Assembly: GCA_026119855.1 (NCBI GenBank) | Contig: JAOWBW010000105.1 | Coordinates: 1 to 64,000, forward strand | DNA: 64,000 nucleotides | Direction of reading: 5' to 3' | Source: Campanula takesimana | Lineage: Eukaryota; Streptophyta; Magnoliopsida; Asterales; Campanulaceae | Shown: positions 54,211-64,000 of the stretch, in pieces | Layout: every line of letters starts with the position of its first letter | How positions within the stretch are numbered: position 1 is the stretch's first letter | Made by a program: the position numbers and the translations under genes | Notes under the pieces: model-generated | The model's database searches: none | What the model was told of the DNA's origin: nothing | What the model saw: the letters and a program-made list of their open reading frames with translations, nothing else

Positions 54211-54350
54211 TGGTCACGTCTAGGGAGTAGTATTATGAGAACGTAATTTATCTTCATGTCACTTCCTGAACTATCATCGTGTCCCAAATTCAAACTGGTT
54301 ACGGTTATGAATTCATGAATCATGATGAAAATTTACGGAAGCAAAAATAT

Positions 54351-54408
54351 ACTCCCTCCGTCCCGAGACAAGTAGGACTAGAGGTCTATCACGGAGATTA
54401 AGGAAAAG
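54351..54408. mobile_element. Truncated Stowaway-like MITE end
   Basis: ACTCCCTCCGTCCCGAGACA opens it; it stops at the next MITE after about 58 bp. Confidence 0.45.
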
Positions 54409-54702
54409 TAACACTCCCTCCGTCCCATCTTAAATATCAAAAAAAAAGTTGGCACAAAAATTAAGATGTGAATATTTATATTATAAAATATAGATAGTGG
54501 GGTAGAGTGTTGTGAGTATAAAAAGTGGGTAGGAGAGATAAAGTGAGGTAGGGAATAATTAGTGGATAGTTGTTGTGTGTATGACATGTAGGTCCCACTA
54601 AATAAAAAAAATATAAATAACTTTTCTTTTTTGGATTTTGAAGTTTAAAATGGGACACTAAAAAATGAAATTTTTGAAGTTTAAAATGGAACAGAGGGAG
54701 TA
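54409..54702. mobile_element. Stowaway-like MITE, about 294 bp
   Basis: Left ACTCCCTCCGTCCCATCTTA; right TTAAAATGGAACAGAGGGAG-TA. Confidence 0.65.
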
Positions 54703-54719
54703 CATGTGTGATACAGACT

Positions 54720-55513
54720 TAAAAATTGGGCTAGGTTGGTTGTTCTCAACCGTTTTAGCACGAGATATAGCCACATCAAGAGTTTGGCAGGATATAATTG
54801 AAATTGAGATTTAATACTAGGGCGAAGACCATTCATATACCTCATTGTCTGTTGTGCTTCTGACTCACCCAAATCATTACGCGCAGAAAGTGTATGAAAA
54901 TTGTGCGTTTACTGATCGACAGACCGATTATCCTGCTTGCATTCAAGGAATTTCTGATAAATCAACTGCTCAAAGTTTGCAGGCAAAAATCGTTGTTTCG
55001 AAACCATCTTCATACGACCCCATGTGCGAACGGGTAATTTATTCTGCCTCCTCCGGTTATTATTAAATTGTTCCCATACTACACTTTCTTTTCGTCCGGA
55101 ATGTTCATTAAGGCAAAATACTTCTCTACCTCCGAAAGCCATTATGTAAAATCCTCCATGTCGAGCTCCCCCGTGAAAAAGGGTAGATCAGCTTTAATTT
55201 TAGGAGATTGATCCACATGTGCAGCGATAAAATCATCTTCACCCTCTGAATCTGAATCCTTTCCTCCGGCTGGCGGAACACGATTGTTTTGACCGTTTCC
55301 CACAAGAGTTGTTTGAGCCCCTGCCCGTTGCCGTCGGCGACCACCAACCTGCAAACCCTCCAAAACCCGAACAAGATCCGCATGACGAGCTACAGCCTGT
55401 TCTTCACGCTGACGGTCTCGTGCTTCATCTTGACGGTGTCTTTCTTGGGCTTCCCGATCCATACGATCAAGGATTGCAAGAACGTCATTGTTGTCCCCGT
55501 TGCTGTTGACCAT
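54720..55513 (-). pseudogene. Gypsy gag fragment
   Basis: Minus strand, ATG at 55513 (MVNSNGDNNDVLAIL). A charged coiled-coil N-terminus (EAQERHRQDEARDRQREEQ) leads to DLPFFTGELDMEDFT and an in-frame stop at 55142-55144. The gag core then continues in frame (EVEKYFALMNIPDE) and across a further frame change (WGRMKMVSKQRFLPANFEQL, LYQKFLECKQ-like, then MRYMNGLRPSIKSQFQ). This matches the retrotransposon gag domain. The C-terminus with zinc knuckle is absent. Confidence 0.75.
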
Positions 55514-55534
55514 CTTCCTTGGATCTCACCTTTA

Positions 55535-55544
55535 CTGATACCAA
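55535..55544 (-). other. Primer binding site of the truncated Gypsy element
   Basis: On the minus strand, TTGGTATCAG lies directly after the LTR; it matches the initiator tRNA-Met primer core. Confidence 0.7.
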
Positions 55545-55545
55545 T

Positions 55546-56000
55546 TGATGCAGCGGAATACAACCAAGATCAACCTTAATGGAAGATCTCGAATAAACAG
55601 AAGGAAATAAACCTTCAAACAAGCCAACAATGGCTTCTAGTGTTTGAACCCACACAAAGTTGCAAAAGCAAACTAAGAATTTAATAAATCAAAACATGTT
55701 CAATACAAAGTAAGAAAATAGTATTTATACTCTAACAACTAATTAAAAACCCTAACCCTAAAAGTGTTTTAACAAAATACCAAAATACCCTAAAGTGTTT
55801 AATTAAACGTAAACGAAAACTGGGAAACAATTATGATCGGCCAACCAGGTGTGCGCTTGGTAGTGAGCGAGCGGGCGCCTGATCTTTTAACAGAAACTCA
55901 TCAAAACGGCAGGGAGGTAAAAGGAGGCCTGGTGTAGGCCGGGCGGGCGCTCGGTCGCCGAGTCTGCTCTACTGCTGGCTTGGCGTCCTGTGCTACATCA
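55546..56000 (-). repeat. 5' LTR of the truncated Gypsy element (455 bp)
   Basis: On the plus strand it reads TGATGCAGCGGAATAC ... GTGCTACATCA, giving TGATG...CATCA ends on either strand. It contains two GC-rich islands (about 55845-55880 and 55925-55965). Confidence 0.7.
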
Positions 56001-56157
56001 TTTAATCTCAATAACAATAGTTAAGATTGGTTCGGAGTGAAATTTGCGAGACGGTTATGCATAGAGCATGCCCTTTAAATTTGAAATTGACGCTTAAACT
56101 GTACAGTTGTTGTGTAGTCAGATAATACAAAACAGATCATAATCATTACAAGTAATA

Positions 56158-56363
56158 TAGTCCCTCCGTCTCATTTTAAGAGTGAAAAAATGAGTGAGTT
56201 CAATAATTAAGGAACAGATAATGTGTTGTGAGTGGTGATAGGTGGGTAAGAGAGAGAAAATTGGATAGAGAAAAGTTGGAGGATAATTGTTGTGAGTATG
56301 AATGTAGGACCCTATTTCCATTTTAAGATTTTGATTCTTAAAATGGGACGGAGGGAGGGGGTA
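56158..56363. mobile_element. Stowaway-like MITE (CTCATTTTAAGAGTG family)
   Basis: TAGTCCCTCCGTCTCATTTT at the left; TTCTTAAAATGGGACGGAGG at the right. Confidence 0.65.
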
Positions 56364-56924
56364 TGGGTTATGGGTATTAGTTACGTTTACTTAATTTATT
56401 TGAAAACGGGGCTATAAAAACAGCCCCTCTTCAGATCTACATGTGTTGTTAACATCAAGCAAATCATGGCAAAATTTTGGGGGAAAGCAACCATTATGTA
56501 GTTTTTACATTACTACTTCTGGTATAAACATAATTGTGTTTGAATGAGGTAAACCTTACCATTTAAGCACTTCTGATTCATCTTTTCCCTGCAATCAGAT
56601 ACTGACACGTGTGAGCTACTAACACAATCATCTTTACTATGCCTATTTATGGTAATGTTTACTTGTGTGCATCCCTACCATTATTTTGGATACTTTTTTT
56701 TTTCCCCACAAATTCAGTCATCAAGCACACACACAGTTGTAGGTGTGCATGGCTATGGTACAATCTGTTTTAGTACTACTACTACTGTTTTACCTATAAA
56801 CATTGACTGTTGAGTTAATTTTCAGAGCTAGTTTGGACTTAATTATGGCTCTCTGTTTCACTACATTGTCACTTCACCCTTTCAGATTACTGTTGCACTT
56901 AATGGTCTTTTTTTTTTTTTTAAA
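56364..56924. other. Spacer
   Basis: No ORF, RNA gene or element border seen. Confidence 0.4.
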
Positions 56925-57220
56925 TACTCTCTCCGTTCTATTTGAAGCTTCACTATTTTGGTGATGACACACAAATTAAGGAAAGTGATCAGTGTAAGAA
57001 GGGTTATGAGAAAGAAGAAGTTAGTGGGTATGACAAGTGAGGCCTACAATTTAAATATGTGAGAGCGGAAAGTTAGTGGGTATGACGAGTGAACCCCATA
57101 ATTTAAGTATGTGAGAGGAAGAAGTGAGTGGGTGAGAAGTTGTTGTGAGTGTGAATGTGAGTCTCATTAAATAAAACAATTTTATTTTTGGGTTGTCCTA
57201 ATTCGAATGAGACGAAGGGA
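56925..57220. mobile_element. Stowaway-like MITE (GAAGCTTCACTATT family)
   Basis: Left TACTCTCTCCGTTCTATTTG; right CCTAATTCGAATGAGACGAA-GGGA. It abuts the next MITE. The 60064-60662 element shares its GAAGCTTCA end. Confidence 0.55.
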
Positions 57221-57505
57221 GCCTCCGTTTCATGTCACTTGAGACTTATTTCTTTTTTCTTCTGTTTCACGTGACTTGAGACTGGTCAAAATGGTAAAGA
57301 ATCTATACTACTCCTCTCACTCATTCTCTCTCATACTTTACTTTTACATTCAAAACAAAAATCAACTTACTATTCCTCCCACTCATTTTCTCTCATATTT
57401 AATTTTACATACTCACAAACACCCCCTCCCACTATTTCTCTCTTACTTTTTCTTAATTTGTGTGGCAAAATTTTTGGCATCAAATCACATGAAACGAATG
57501 GAGTA
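57221..57505. mobile_element. Stowaway-like MITE (CATGTCACTTGAGAC family)
   Basis: Left GCCTCCGTTTCATGTCACTT; right ATCACATGAAACGAATGGAG-TA. Confidence 0.6.
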
Positions 57506-57536
57506 TATATATATGACCTAAGTGTCGGGGTCTTAG

Positions 57537-57855
57537 TAGGGATGGCCAAAACCGGTTTCGGGCCCGGTTCCGGTTCGGCAAAAGGGTGACCCTGAACCGG
57601 CCCGCGCTTACCCCGGTTCCGGTTTGGCACAATCCGGTTCCGGTTCGGTCCGGTTCCGGTCGCCCCTTTAAAATTATTGAAAAACAAGGGATTTTCGGTC
57701 CGGTTACGGTTCCGATCCGGTTCGGTATATATGTGACCCTGAACCGGCCCGGATGCCTTGCGGTTCCGGTTCGTCCGGTTCCGGTTTCCTCCCCGGTTTG
57801 CTCCGGTTTCGGGCTTTTCCGGTTTTCCGGTTCCGATCCAATTTGGCCATCCCTA
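57537..57855. mobile_element. hAT MITE (TAGGGATGGCCAA ends), copy 1, 319 bp
   Basis: TAGGGATGGCCAA at the left and TTGGCCATCCCTA at the right are perfect inverted repeats. An exact 8-bp duplication GGTCTTAG flanks it (57529-57536 and 57856-57863). The interior is dense in CCGGTTCCGG motifs. No coding capacity; the ORF readings across it come from the repeats. Confidence 0.92.
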
Positions 57856-57863
57856 GGTCTTAG

Positions 57864-59012
57864 TGACAACTTTGATAAGTGCTTCCAAAAAAAAGAATGT
57901 CTAATAAAACTTACAATCACTTATTTCCAAGCTGCTACTCCACTCAAACACGGAATCTCTTTTACCATCACTTGCTTTCTTGCCACTGAGTTACCCGTGG
58001 ATAGTCTGGCCTTTCTTTTTCTTTTTTTTTTTTTTTTTTTTTTTTTTGTCTCACCTCAAATATCGCACAAGTTCAATTGGTCACGTCGTTGTTAATGAGT
58101 CAAAATTAGTTTTAAATATGAGACTCATTCTCATTTCAAATTGCAAAATTTATTATTTTGGTTGTTCAACAGAAATTGCAAAATTCAAAAATAGAAATTT
58201 TTTATCCATTTGGATACTCACATCAACTAACCCACTAACATTTTCGATCTATCCCACTTTATCTCTTTTACCAAACTATCTACACTCACAACACATCACC
58301 TTTTTTCGTTATTTTTTTATTTTTCGTGCAAAAACGGTTTTGTGCGATTTGAAATGGGATGGAAAGAGTATTAAATTCAAAAGAGAGCGTACGTGCCAAT
58401 GGCTAGCATTATTAGTTGTTTGCAGTGCCTCAACAATATACAAAACTTTAATCAAATTGCTTACCCAAATTGGTGACTTGAAGAAGTCAAAGATGATCAT
58501 ATTAATGATATTATATTACTCAAAATAAGTGAACATTTGTCTAATTAAAAATACACATTATCTATATCAAATGGCTATGAAACTTGCGTACGTGTACAAA
58601 GTTTGTACGTACACTTATATTTTTATTTGTTTGTATATTAAGTTTTTAGGCGCATTAAAAATTGAGAGGATCCATTTATGATGGAAAGAAATTGCATTTT
58701 CACTTTGTAGAGGATCTCAAACATGTGTATATACAATTTGTACGTATATTATGTGATTACATGCAGCATGTGTAATGTTATATAAAAAAGGAACATGGAT
58801 CCTCCATGAAAGAGTGATTGGTAAAGAAGGGTCATTGTTACAAAATCTAGTTGCAGTCTCTTTGAAAGAACATCCGACTTCAATACATTTGTCTACTTTT
58901 CACTATTATAAATAGCTAGATTTGAGATTAATGATTTCAAAAAAAAAGAAAAAAAAATGGATTTGAGATTAATAAGCCTAGGTTGAGGTACACCTTTACC
59001 CGACCAATCCAT
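57864..59012. other. Spacer with a MITE-like remnant
   Basis: A T-run lies at about 58023-58047. Sequence 58048-58372 (CTCACCTCAAATATCGCACA ... TTGTGCGATTTGAAATGGGA) has inverted ends and may be a MITE. The remainder (58380-59012) shows no feature. Confidence 0.4.
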
Positions 59013-59277
59013 TACTCATTCCGGCCCAGACTAAAATTCTTACTTTCTTTTTTGGTTTGTCCCAGACTAAGGTTCCTAATTGCTTTATTACATAAAATGG
59101 ACAATGAGACTCACTTGTCAATCTCACAACAAAAACTTTCTACCCACTTTCTCTCTCATACTTTCTCCTACTTTATTTTTCATACTCATAACATTTACTT
59201 TATCTTAATCTCCGTGTAAAGTCAAACTAAGAATTTTAGTCCGGGACGGAGGGACTTAGTCCGGAATGGAGGCAGTA
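59013..59277. mobile_element. Stowaway-like MITE (CAGACTAAAATTCTTA family)
   Basis: Left TACTCATTCCGGCCCAGACT; right AGAATTTTAGTCCGGGACGG then GAGGGACTTAGTCC. The double right end suggests a partial terminal duplication. Confidence 0.6.
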
Positions 59278-59309
59278 CTTCTTTTCTCATAGCAACCTCT
59301 GCTCATTTG

Positions 59310-59603
59310 TAGGGATGGCCAACTCCGGTTCGGTTTGGCATATAGGAGAACCTTAACCGGCCCTTGCTTACCCCGAATCCGGTTCCGGTTACCACAATCC
59401 AGTTCCGGTACGGTTCCAGTTAATAATGAATAAACAACTTAAAAATTATGGAAAAACAAGGGATTTCCGGTCACGTTCCGGTCCGGTTCGCCATTTATGT
59501 GAACCTTAACCAGCCCGGATGACTGGCGGTTCCGGTCTACTCGCCGGTTTGTTCCGGTTCCGGGCTTCTCCGGTCCGGTTCCGGACTGGTTTGGTCATCC
59601 CTA
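59310..59603. mobile_element. hAT MITE (TAGGGATGGCCAA ends), copy 2, 294 bp
   Basis: The same family as 57537-57855: TAGGGATGGCCAA left, TTGGTCATCCCTA right, exact 8-bp duplication CTCATTTG (59302-59309 and 59604-59611) and CCGGTTCCGG-rich interior. Confidence 0.92.
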
Positions 59604-59630
59604 CTCATTTGACCGGCATTGACTATCAAT

Positions 59631-59873
59631 TACTCCCTCCCTCCCGGACTAAAGTTATTAGTTTGATTTTACACGAATACTAAGAAAAAGTAAATGTTGT
59701 AATTATGAAAAGTGAAATAGGAGAAAGTAGAAGAGAGAAAGTAGATCAAAAGTTTTTTTTTATGAGAATAACAAGTGGATCTTATTGTTCATTTTAAATG
59801 ATAAAGCAACTAAAAGCATTAGTCTGTGACAAAAAAAAAAAAAAGTAATAACCTAATTTGGAATGGGGGAGTA
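59631..59873. mobile_element. Stowaway-like MITE (CGGACTAAAGTTATT family)
   Basis: Left TACTCCCTCCCTCCCGGACT; right CTAATTTGGAATGGGGGAGTA. Confidence 0.6.
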
Positions 59874-60063
59874 CATAAATTAAACAAATTGAGGTCTATA
59901 TGAGCTTCTTTATACAAGTCATTATACTTTCCTTTTCAACACTTTAATGATGTCAATAAAGAAAATTTATTAAATTAATTAGTTTCTTAAGCTTATAGAA
60001 ATACTGTAGTTAGAAAGGATACAAAATTTTGAATTCAAACTTTGTTAGGTAGCGCTTATTGTA

Positions 60064-60662
60064 TACTCCCTCCGTCTCATTTAAAGCTTCACCTTTTACC
60101 CAAATGGGTGTCCCTTTAAAAGCTTCATCCTTTCCTAAAATGGTAAAAAATGTAGGCCCCACTTGTCATACCCACTCACTTTTTCCTCTCACATACTCCC
60201 TCCGTCTCAACTCACTTGACACTTATTTTCATTTTGAGCTGTCCCAACTCACTTGACACTTCCCAAAATAGCATACTTTTTATAATTTTACATTCTCTCT
60301 ACCCCACCACTCATTCTTTCTCTTCATTTTCAACCACTCAATTTATTCAACCAACACTACTATTTACCCCACTCATTCTCTCTCTTCATTTTCTACCACA
60401 TATTTTCCTTATTTTATTCATTCTCCTTAATTATTGTGACTACCTCATGGGTGTCAAGTGAGGTGGAACGGATGGAGTACTTAAATTATGGGGTCCACTT
60501 GTCATACCCACTAATTTTCCCCTCTCACATATTTAAATTGTAGGCCCCACTTGTCATACCCACTAACTTTTTTCTTCTCATAACCCTTCTAACACTCATC
60601 ACTTTCCTTAATTTATGTGCCATCACCTAAATGGTGAAGCTTCAAATGGGACGGAAGGAGTA
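60064..60662. mobile_element. Stowaway-like MITE (AAGCTTCACC family), interrupted by another MITE
   Basis: Left TACTCCCTCCGTCTCATTTA; right CTTCAAATGGGACGGAAGGA-GTA. The phrase CCACTTGTCATACCCACT occurs three times in the body. The MITE at 60194-60479 lies within it. Confidence 0.7.
60194..60479. mobile_element. Stowaway-like MITE (CTCACTTGACAC family), nested
   Basis: Left TACTCCCTCCGTCTCAACTC; right CAAGTGAGGTGGAACGGATGG-AGTA. The same family as 17439-17712. Confidence 0.75.
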
Positions 60663-61346
60663 AAGTTTTGTAGGTTAATGAAACAAGTTCAAAACATCTA
60701 GCATACACTACAAACAAAAAAGTTACTTAAAATAATGTAGTTATTTTGTTAAATAGCCTCTAATATAATATTTTATGGATTTTAGAATAAAACAAAGACG
60801 GAATAACAGTTTCATTAAGTAGGTGTCAAGTATTTTAGAGACAGCATATTTACTGTGTCTAACATAAAATATAACATGTTAAAATAATGAATACTAAAAA
60901 TTATTTTTTCAAAATAAAAAAGGCTATTAAAAGAAATAGTATCTCAAAACAGAAACTACAAAAAATAATATTTAAAATGTTTAAACTTAAAAAATGTACC
61001 ATATAAATAGTCTATAAGAATATTATTTGATTGTAAGTTGTCAATGAAGCTCTTTTTAACTGAAAATGGGTTTTTAATTTAGGCTTGGTAGGGACAAAAG
61101 TTATGGAATTGGTGCCCACTTGGTTTGAGACAAAGATAACAAACATACACACGGTTATTACTCCAAAGTATGAGCGGAAAGCCAAACCAATTGGTGTTTT
61201 CTTGTTCCCATTTCCTCTTTTTAATTTCACACTTGAATACACAACACACAAGTGTGTATGTATATCTATATGCCTTTATACTTTCACCGAAAAGTTCTCA
61301 TATCTTTTTAAAAACATAAACTAAAAATTATAATCAATCTGGACCC
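60663..61346. other. Spacer
   Basis: Very AT-rich. Short overlapping frames at 61012-61324 show no domain. Nothing recognised. Confidence 0.4.
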
Positions 61347-61855
61347 CTCACGTGTAGCCGGACTTTGCCAAAGCTTACAACGTCGACTTGTTAATCGGGT
61401 GGCGCGGAGCAGATCGTGGGCCGTTGAGCCTGCACGTATATCATGTAGAAGAAGCGTAAGTAGTCAGGCCACCATAGATCGGTGGCTCTGATACCATAAT
61501 AAAGTCTGAGATTTTATCCCCAAAACCAATTGGCAATGGGAGGAGTAGCACAGAATCTTTATATGGTAAATGCTTTGCTAGTTAATTCCCGATGTTGGAC
61601 AATTGTCTCTTAAACGCCCCCTCACGTGTAGCCAGGTTTTTCCAAAGCTTACAACGTGGACTTGTTACGGGTGACGCAGAGCAACATCGTGGGCTGTTGG
61701 GCCTACACGTGTAACGAGCCAGCTCTGATACAATGATAAAGTCTGATCTTCCATCCCAAAACCAATTGGCAATGAGAGGAGTAGCCCATGATTTTTTTTA
61801 TACTCAATGCTTGGCTAGTTAATTTTCGATGTGGGATAATTGTCTCTAACACTGG
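61347..61855 (-). mobile_element. TRIM-like tandem unit with tRNA-iMet primer motif
   Basis: Two direct units start CTCACGTGTAGCC at 61347 and 61621 (period 274). Each contains CCAAAGCTTACAACGT, a GCTCTGATAC(C/A)A box (61485-61496 and near 61722-61733) and AAAACCAATTGGCAATG. The minus-strand reading TGGTATCAGAGC is the initiator tRNA-Met primer site, so each unit looks like a short LTR plus primer site of a miniature LTR element. No coding capacity. Confidence 0.6.
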
Positions 61856-61879
61856 AGTTTTGTATTCTCTAACCCTTGA

Positions 61880-62147
61880 GGAAAAATTAAGGAGTCAGAA
61901 GCAGCAAAAACTAAGGTTGTCCAAATTCATGAGGAGTCTCTTTCAAAAGAAAATCAAAATATTGAAGAAATTGTCATGGCAAAAGTGGCTGCATATAAAG
62001 AGAATCAAACTCAAGCTACTTCTGCTCTTAACCTACGTCCCCTTGCAGCTCGTATACCGAATCCTAAATATTTTAATCCCGAATACATAAACCCAAAAAA
62101 TCTAAAAGAAGCTCTCACCCTACGGGAAAAATGCGATTCTGAACCAG
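61880..62147 (+). pseudogene. Unrecognised coding-like fragment ended by a CACTA insertion
   Basis: An open frame follows a TGA at 61877-61879 and reads through to the CACTA end at 62148. It has soluble-protein composition: a lysine/glutamate-rich helix (KESEAAKTKVVQIHEESLSK) and then a proline/asparagine-rich part (RIPNPKYFNPEYINPKN). An AG at the 5' edge (CCCTTGAG) could be a splice acceptor. I do not recognise the family. Continuation past 62147 reads element sequence, so if this was a gene it was broken by the transposon. Confidence 0.35.
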
Positions 62148-62167
62148 CACTACAACAAAAACGCTCA

Positions 62168-62545
62168 TTAACAACGTTTAAAAAACGTTGTAATAGACAT
62201 TTTACAACGTTTGTGTAAACGTTGTCACAGGCGACATTGTAATAGGTCCTAGATTATTACAACGTTAAATAAACGTTGTAGTACACGTTTTTCACAACGT
62301 TTGAAACGTTGTGACATCATTTTACGACCACGGTTTAGAACACTTACAACGCTGGGCGCACGTTGTTATAAAGTGAAGACAACGTTTAAGAGATTGTTGT
62401 TATAAACGTTTTACCACGTTTTGTAAACGTTGTAATACAATGCTTACAACGTTTCCCCAAACGTTGTAACATTTGTGTTACAACGTTTGGAAAACGTTGT
62501 ACTAGACTAAAAAACATTTACAACATTCTCAGAAAACGTTGTGGT
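62168..62545. repeat. ACAACGTTT/AAACGTTGT subterminal palindromes of the CACTA element
   Basis: Around twenty copies of ACAACGTT or AACGTTGT occur, mostly as inverted pairs such as ACAACGTTT-AA-AAACGTTGT. Subterminal repeats of this kind bind the CACTA transposase. Confidence 0.8.
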
Positions 62546-63526
62546 ATTTTTAATTTATTTTTTAAAAAATACTGCCATCTAGTTTTTCCCTCTTTCTCAG
62601 AACTACACCACATAAACAAGAACCAGAAAATTCATAGTAGATGATAATCATTGAGTAATCACAACCCATAACCAAGAAAAACCATTACATAAGTAGTGCA
62701 CAAGTAACGAGATCTAATTAGCACTCAAATAAATCTATCAACAGTGCTTCAATAAAGTGACATTCTTGCCAAACACTGCTATTCAATTATCGTCTTCCAA
62801 AAAATAAAATGAGAACAAATGAAACTAAATGTAGCTCAACAATCACAAATGAGCAATATTTAAACCACGCAATCCTAACCTAACCACAGATTATAGAGAG
62901 ACCAGCCTTTTTACAAGCCACTGCAGTCATCATCATATGGGAACCATCAAGTGAGTGAACAAATTTGGTGCAAAAGCTATTCTTTGCCGTTTCACCAACA
63001 CCTTTAGTTGAAATTTATTTCGAGTAAAGAACTACCTTCCATGTTTCATGCTGCAGTGAAAAAAATCTGAAGAAGTGAAAAAAATCTGAAGAAGTCTTGA
63101 TCTACAAAATGTACAAAATGTAGCTTCAATTCATAACATGAAATGTTATTAGTTAATAGATACTGATGGAGGATCTCAGTTTAGAAAACTCACAGCATGT
63201 GGGGCTAATTTGTGGTAAGGCAAAACAACTGGTAGTCCCAAGGGAGTTATCCACTGCACGAAGATAACAAACAATCTGAATGTGACGCTTACCCATAACA
63301 AACAAACTGATTGCATCAATTTGAAAAATATAACCAGAAAAAGGCACACATACATTGTTTTTTAAGCTCCCTTTCCAAGAACTTCATTGAACTGGCAAAA
63401 AAAAGTGAAAAATGAAACTCAAAGCCTCTGTATAATCAATCAACAAATCAAAGAATGAGCAAAGAAAGAAATTACTAACATACAAAACTCATCAAATAAT
63501 TTCTCTTCAACACAAACGCAATTATC

Positions 63527-63741
63527 TACCCTCTACGTCCCTAAATGAATGTCCAAACTTCACATAATTACCTAAAATGGAAAATGGGACCCACTTGTCA
63601 TTCTCACAACAAAAACTTTTTAACCACTTTATCTCTCCTACTTTATCCTACTTCACTTTTCGTACTCACAACATTTACTTTTTCTTAATCTCCGTGTGTA
63701 AAGTTAAAAACTAAGAACCTTAGTCCGGGACGGAGGGAGTA
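63527..63741. mobile_element. Stowaway-like MITE inside the CACTA element
   Basis: Left TACCCTCTACGTCCCTAAAT; right CCTTAGTCCGGGACGGAGGG-AGTA. The right half resembles the 59013-59277 family while the left end resembles the CCCTAAATGAGT family, so it may be a chimera. Confidence 0.55.
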
Positions 63742-64000
63742 ACAACTTTAACGTATCACCTTAAAAAATAATTGGAGCCAAAATATAACAGAAACACGAA
63801 ACTAACTATCAGTGATAAAAGAACATGCTGCTTAAAAAAAGTGCGAATAGAATCTTTAGAATGTACGTAACTCTATTAACCTACAAAGTTGGTGGACATA
63901 CCGATAGATATTGAAACAGTCCATCCAGCTGTGGGGGTTTCAGATATACACCCCCTGTTAGGTAAGAAGCCTGCCCTAGACATAAAAATCTCACATTATC

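Larger units (their letters stand above)
50560..54222 (-). mobile_element. hAT transposon with decayed transposase (3663 bp)
   Basis: Terminal repeats TAGACGTGTCCA and (reverse complement of the right end) TAGACGTGACCA; a perfect 8-bp duplication GGGAGTAG at 50552-50559 and 54223-54230. Both ends carry arrays of AACCGG/CCGGTT motifs (50571-50705 and 53985-54210). Inside these lie arrays of AACAGTTTT (50730-51005) and AACTGACTG (53455-53740). The transposase gene is on the minus strand. Confidence 0.92.
54703..56000 (-). mobile_element. Truncated Ty3/Gypsy element: 5' LTR plus partial gag
   Basis: On the minus strand: a short LTR (56000-55546), a tRNA-iMet type primer site and a gag fragment that stops where the MITE at 54409-54702 begins. 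Pol and the 3' LTR are missing. Confidence 0.75.
62148..64000. mobile_element. CACTA (En/Spm-like) transposon, left end; continues past the window
   Basis: CACTACAACAAAAACGC at 62148 is a classic CACTA terminus, with CAG before it as the probable 3-bp target copy. Dense subterminal palindromes follow. The matching right end (GTTGTAGTG) does not occur before 64000. No transposase motif is seen in 62550-64000. The small minus-strand frame at 63153-63347 has no recognised domain. Confidence 0.75.

Noticed and set aside
57480..58095. 146- and 169-codon ORFs rich in Pro, Val and Gly
   Set aside because: They translate the CCGGTT repeats of the hAT MITE and then run into a T-tract.
61483..61496. 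tRNA-like sequence GCTCTGATACCA
   Set aside because: It is the complement of the initiator tRNA primer site, part of an LTR-type element rather than a tRNA gene.
62550..64000. CACTA transposase inside the visible part
   Set aside because: No frame of length and no recognised motif; the transposase, if present, is outside the window.

Overview
The window is gene-poor nuclear DNA of a flowering plant, almost certainly a eudicot. It holds plant-type LTR retrotransposons (Tat-lineage and Tekay-like Ty3/Gypsy, SIRE-like Copia), dense Stowaway-like MITEs with CTCCCTCCGTCCC ends, hAT and CACTA elements, GT-AG introns and low GC spacers. I could not fix the family or genus. No intact host gene is visible; one short coding-like stretch near 61.9-62.1 kb may be an exon remnant.

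Layout. (1) 1-14803: plus-strand Tat-lineage element ('Tat-1') whose 5' LTR lies outside the window. It has broken gag, protease, a G-patch segment, broken RT/RNase H, and an intact archaeal-type RNase H plus integrase frame. A long 3' region follows with two antisense genes of the plant mobile domain/DUF7745-like kind, then 115-bp tandem repeats and the 3' LTR. (2) 14804-16932: the 3' tail and LTR of a SIRE-like Copia element into which Tat-1 appears to have inserted. (3) 16933-22370: spacer packed with MITEs, several nested in each other. (4) 22371-47247: a second, minus-strand Tat element ('Tat-2') with both LTRs and a perfect 5-bp target duplication. It encodes gag, protease, RT/RNase H and integrase, and carries an unrelated antisense gene (plus strand) with its own TATA box and introns. 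Its pol is split by a Tekay-like element (29121-41865), whose gag is split by a 4.1-kb solo LTR (32394-36535). Tat-2 itself sits in the terminal repeat of a MITE, so the nest is four levels deep. (5) 47248-60662: MITEs, four non-autonomous hAT elements, one 3.7-kb hAT with a decayed transposase, and a truncated Gypsy element. (6) 60663-64000: spacer, a TRIM-like tandem unit, a coding-like fragment, and the left end of a CACTA element running out of the window.

How it fits together. Two independent Tat elements carry unrelated intron-containing genes antisense to their own genome. Because such introns are reverse-complemented in the element's sense RNA, they should survive reverse transcription. 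In Tat-1 one palindromic motif (TTGGCCACGCGGCCAA type) occurs in three clusters. Each cluster lies just upstream of a transcription unit: antisense gene B, antisense gene A and the LTR promoter. Clusters of other short CpG-rich motifs occur in the LTRs of the Tekay, solo-LTR and SIRE families. These antisense cargo genes and motif clusters are the most interesting signals here. All coordinates and alignments were made by eye.
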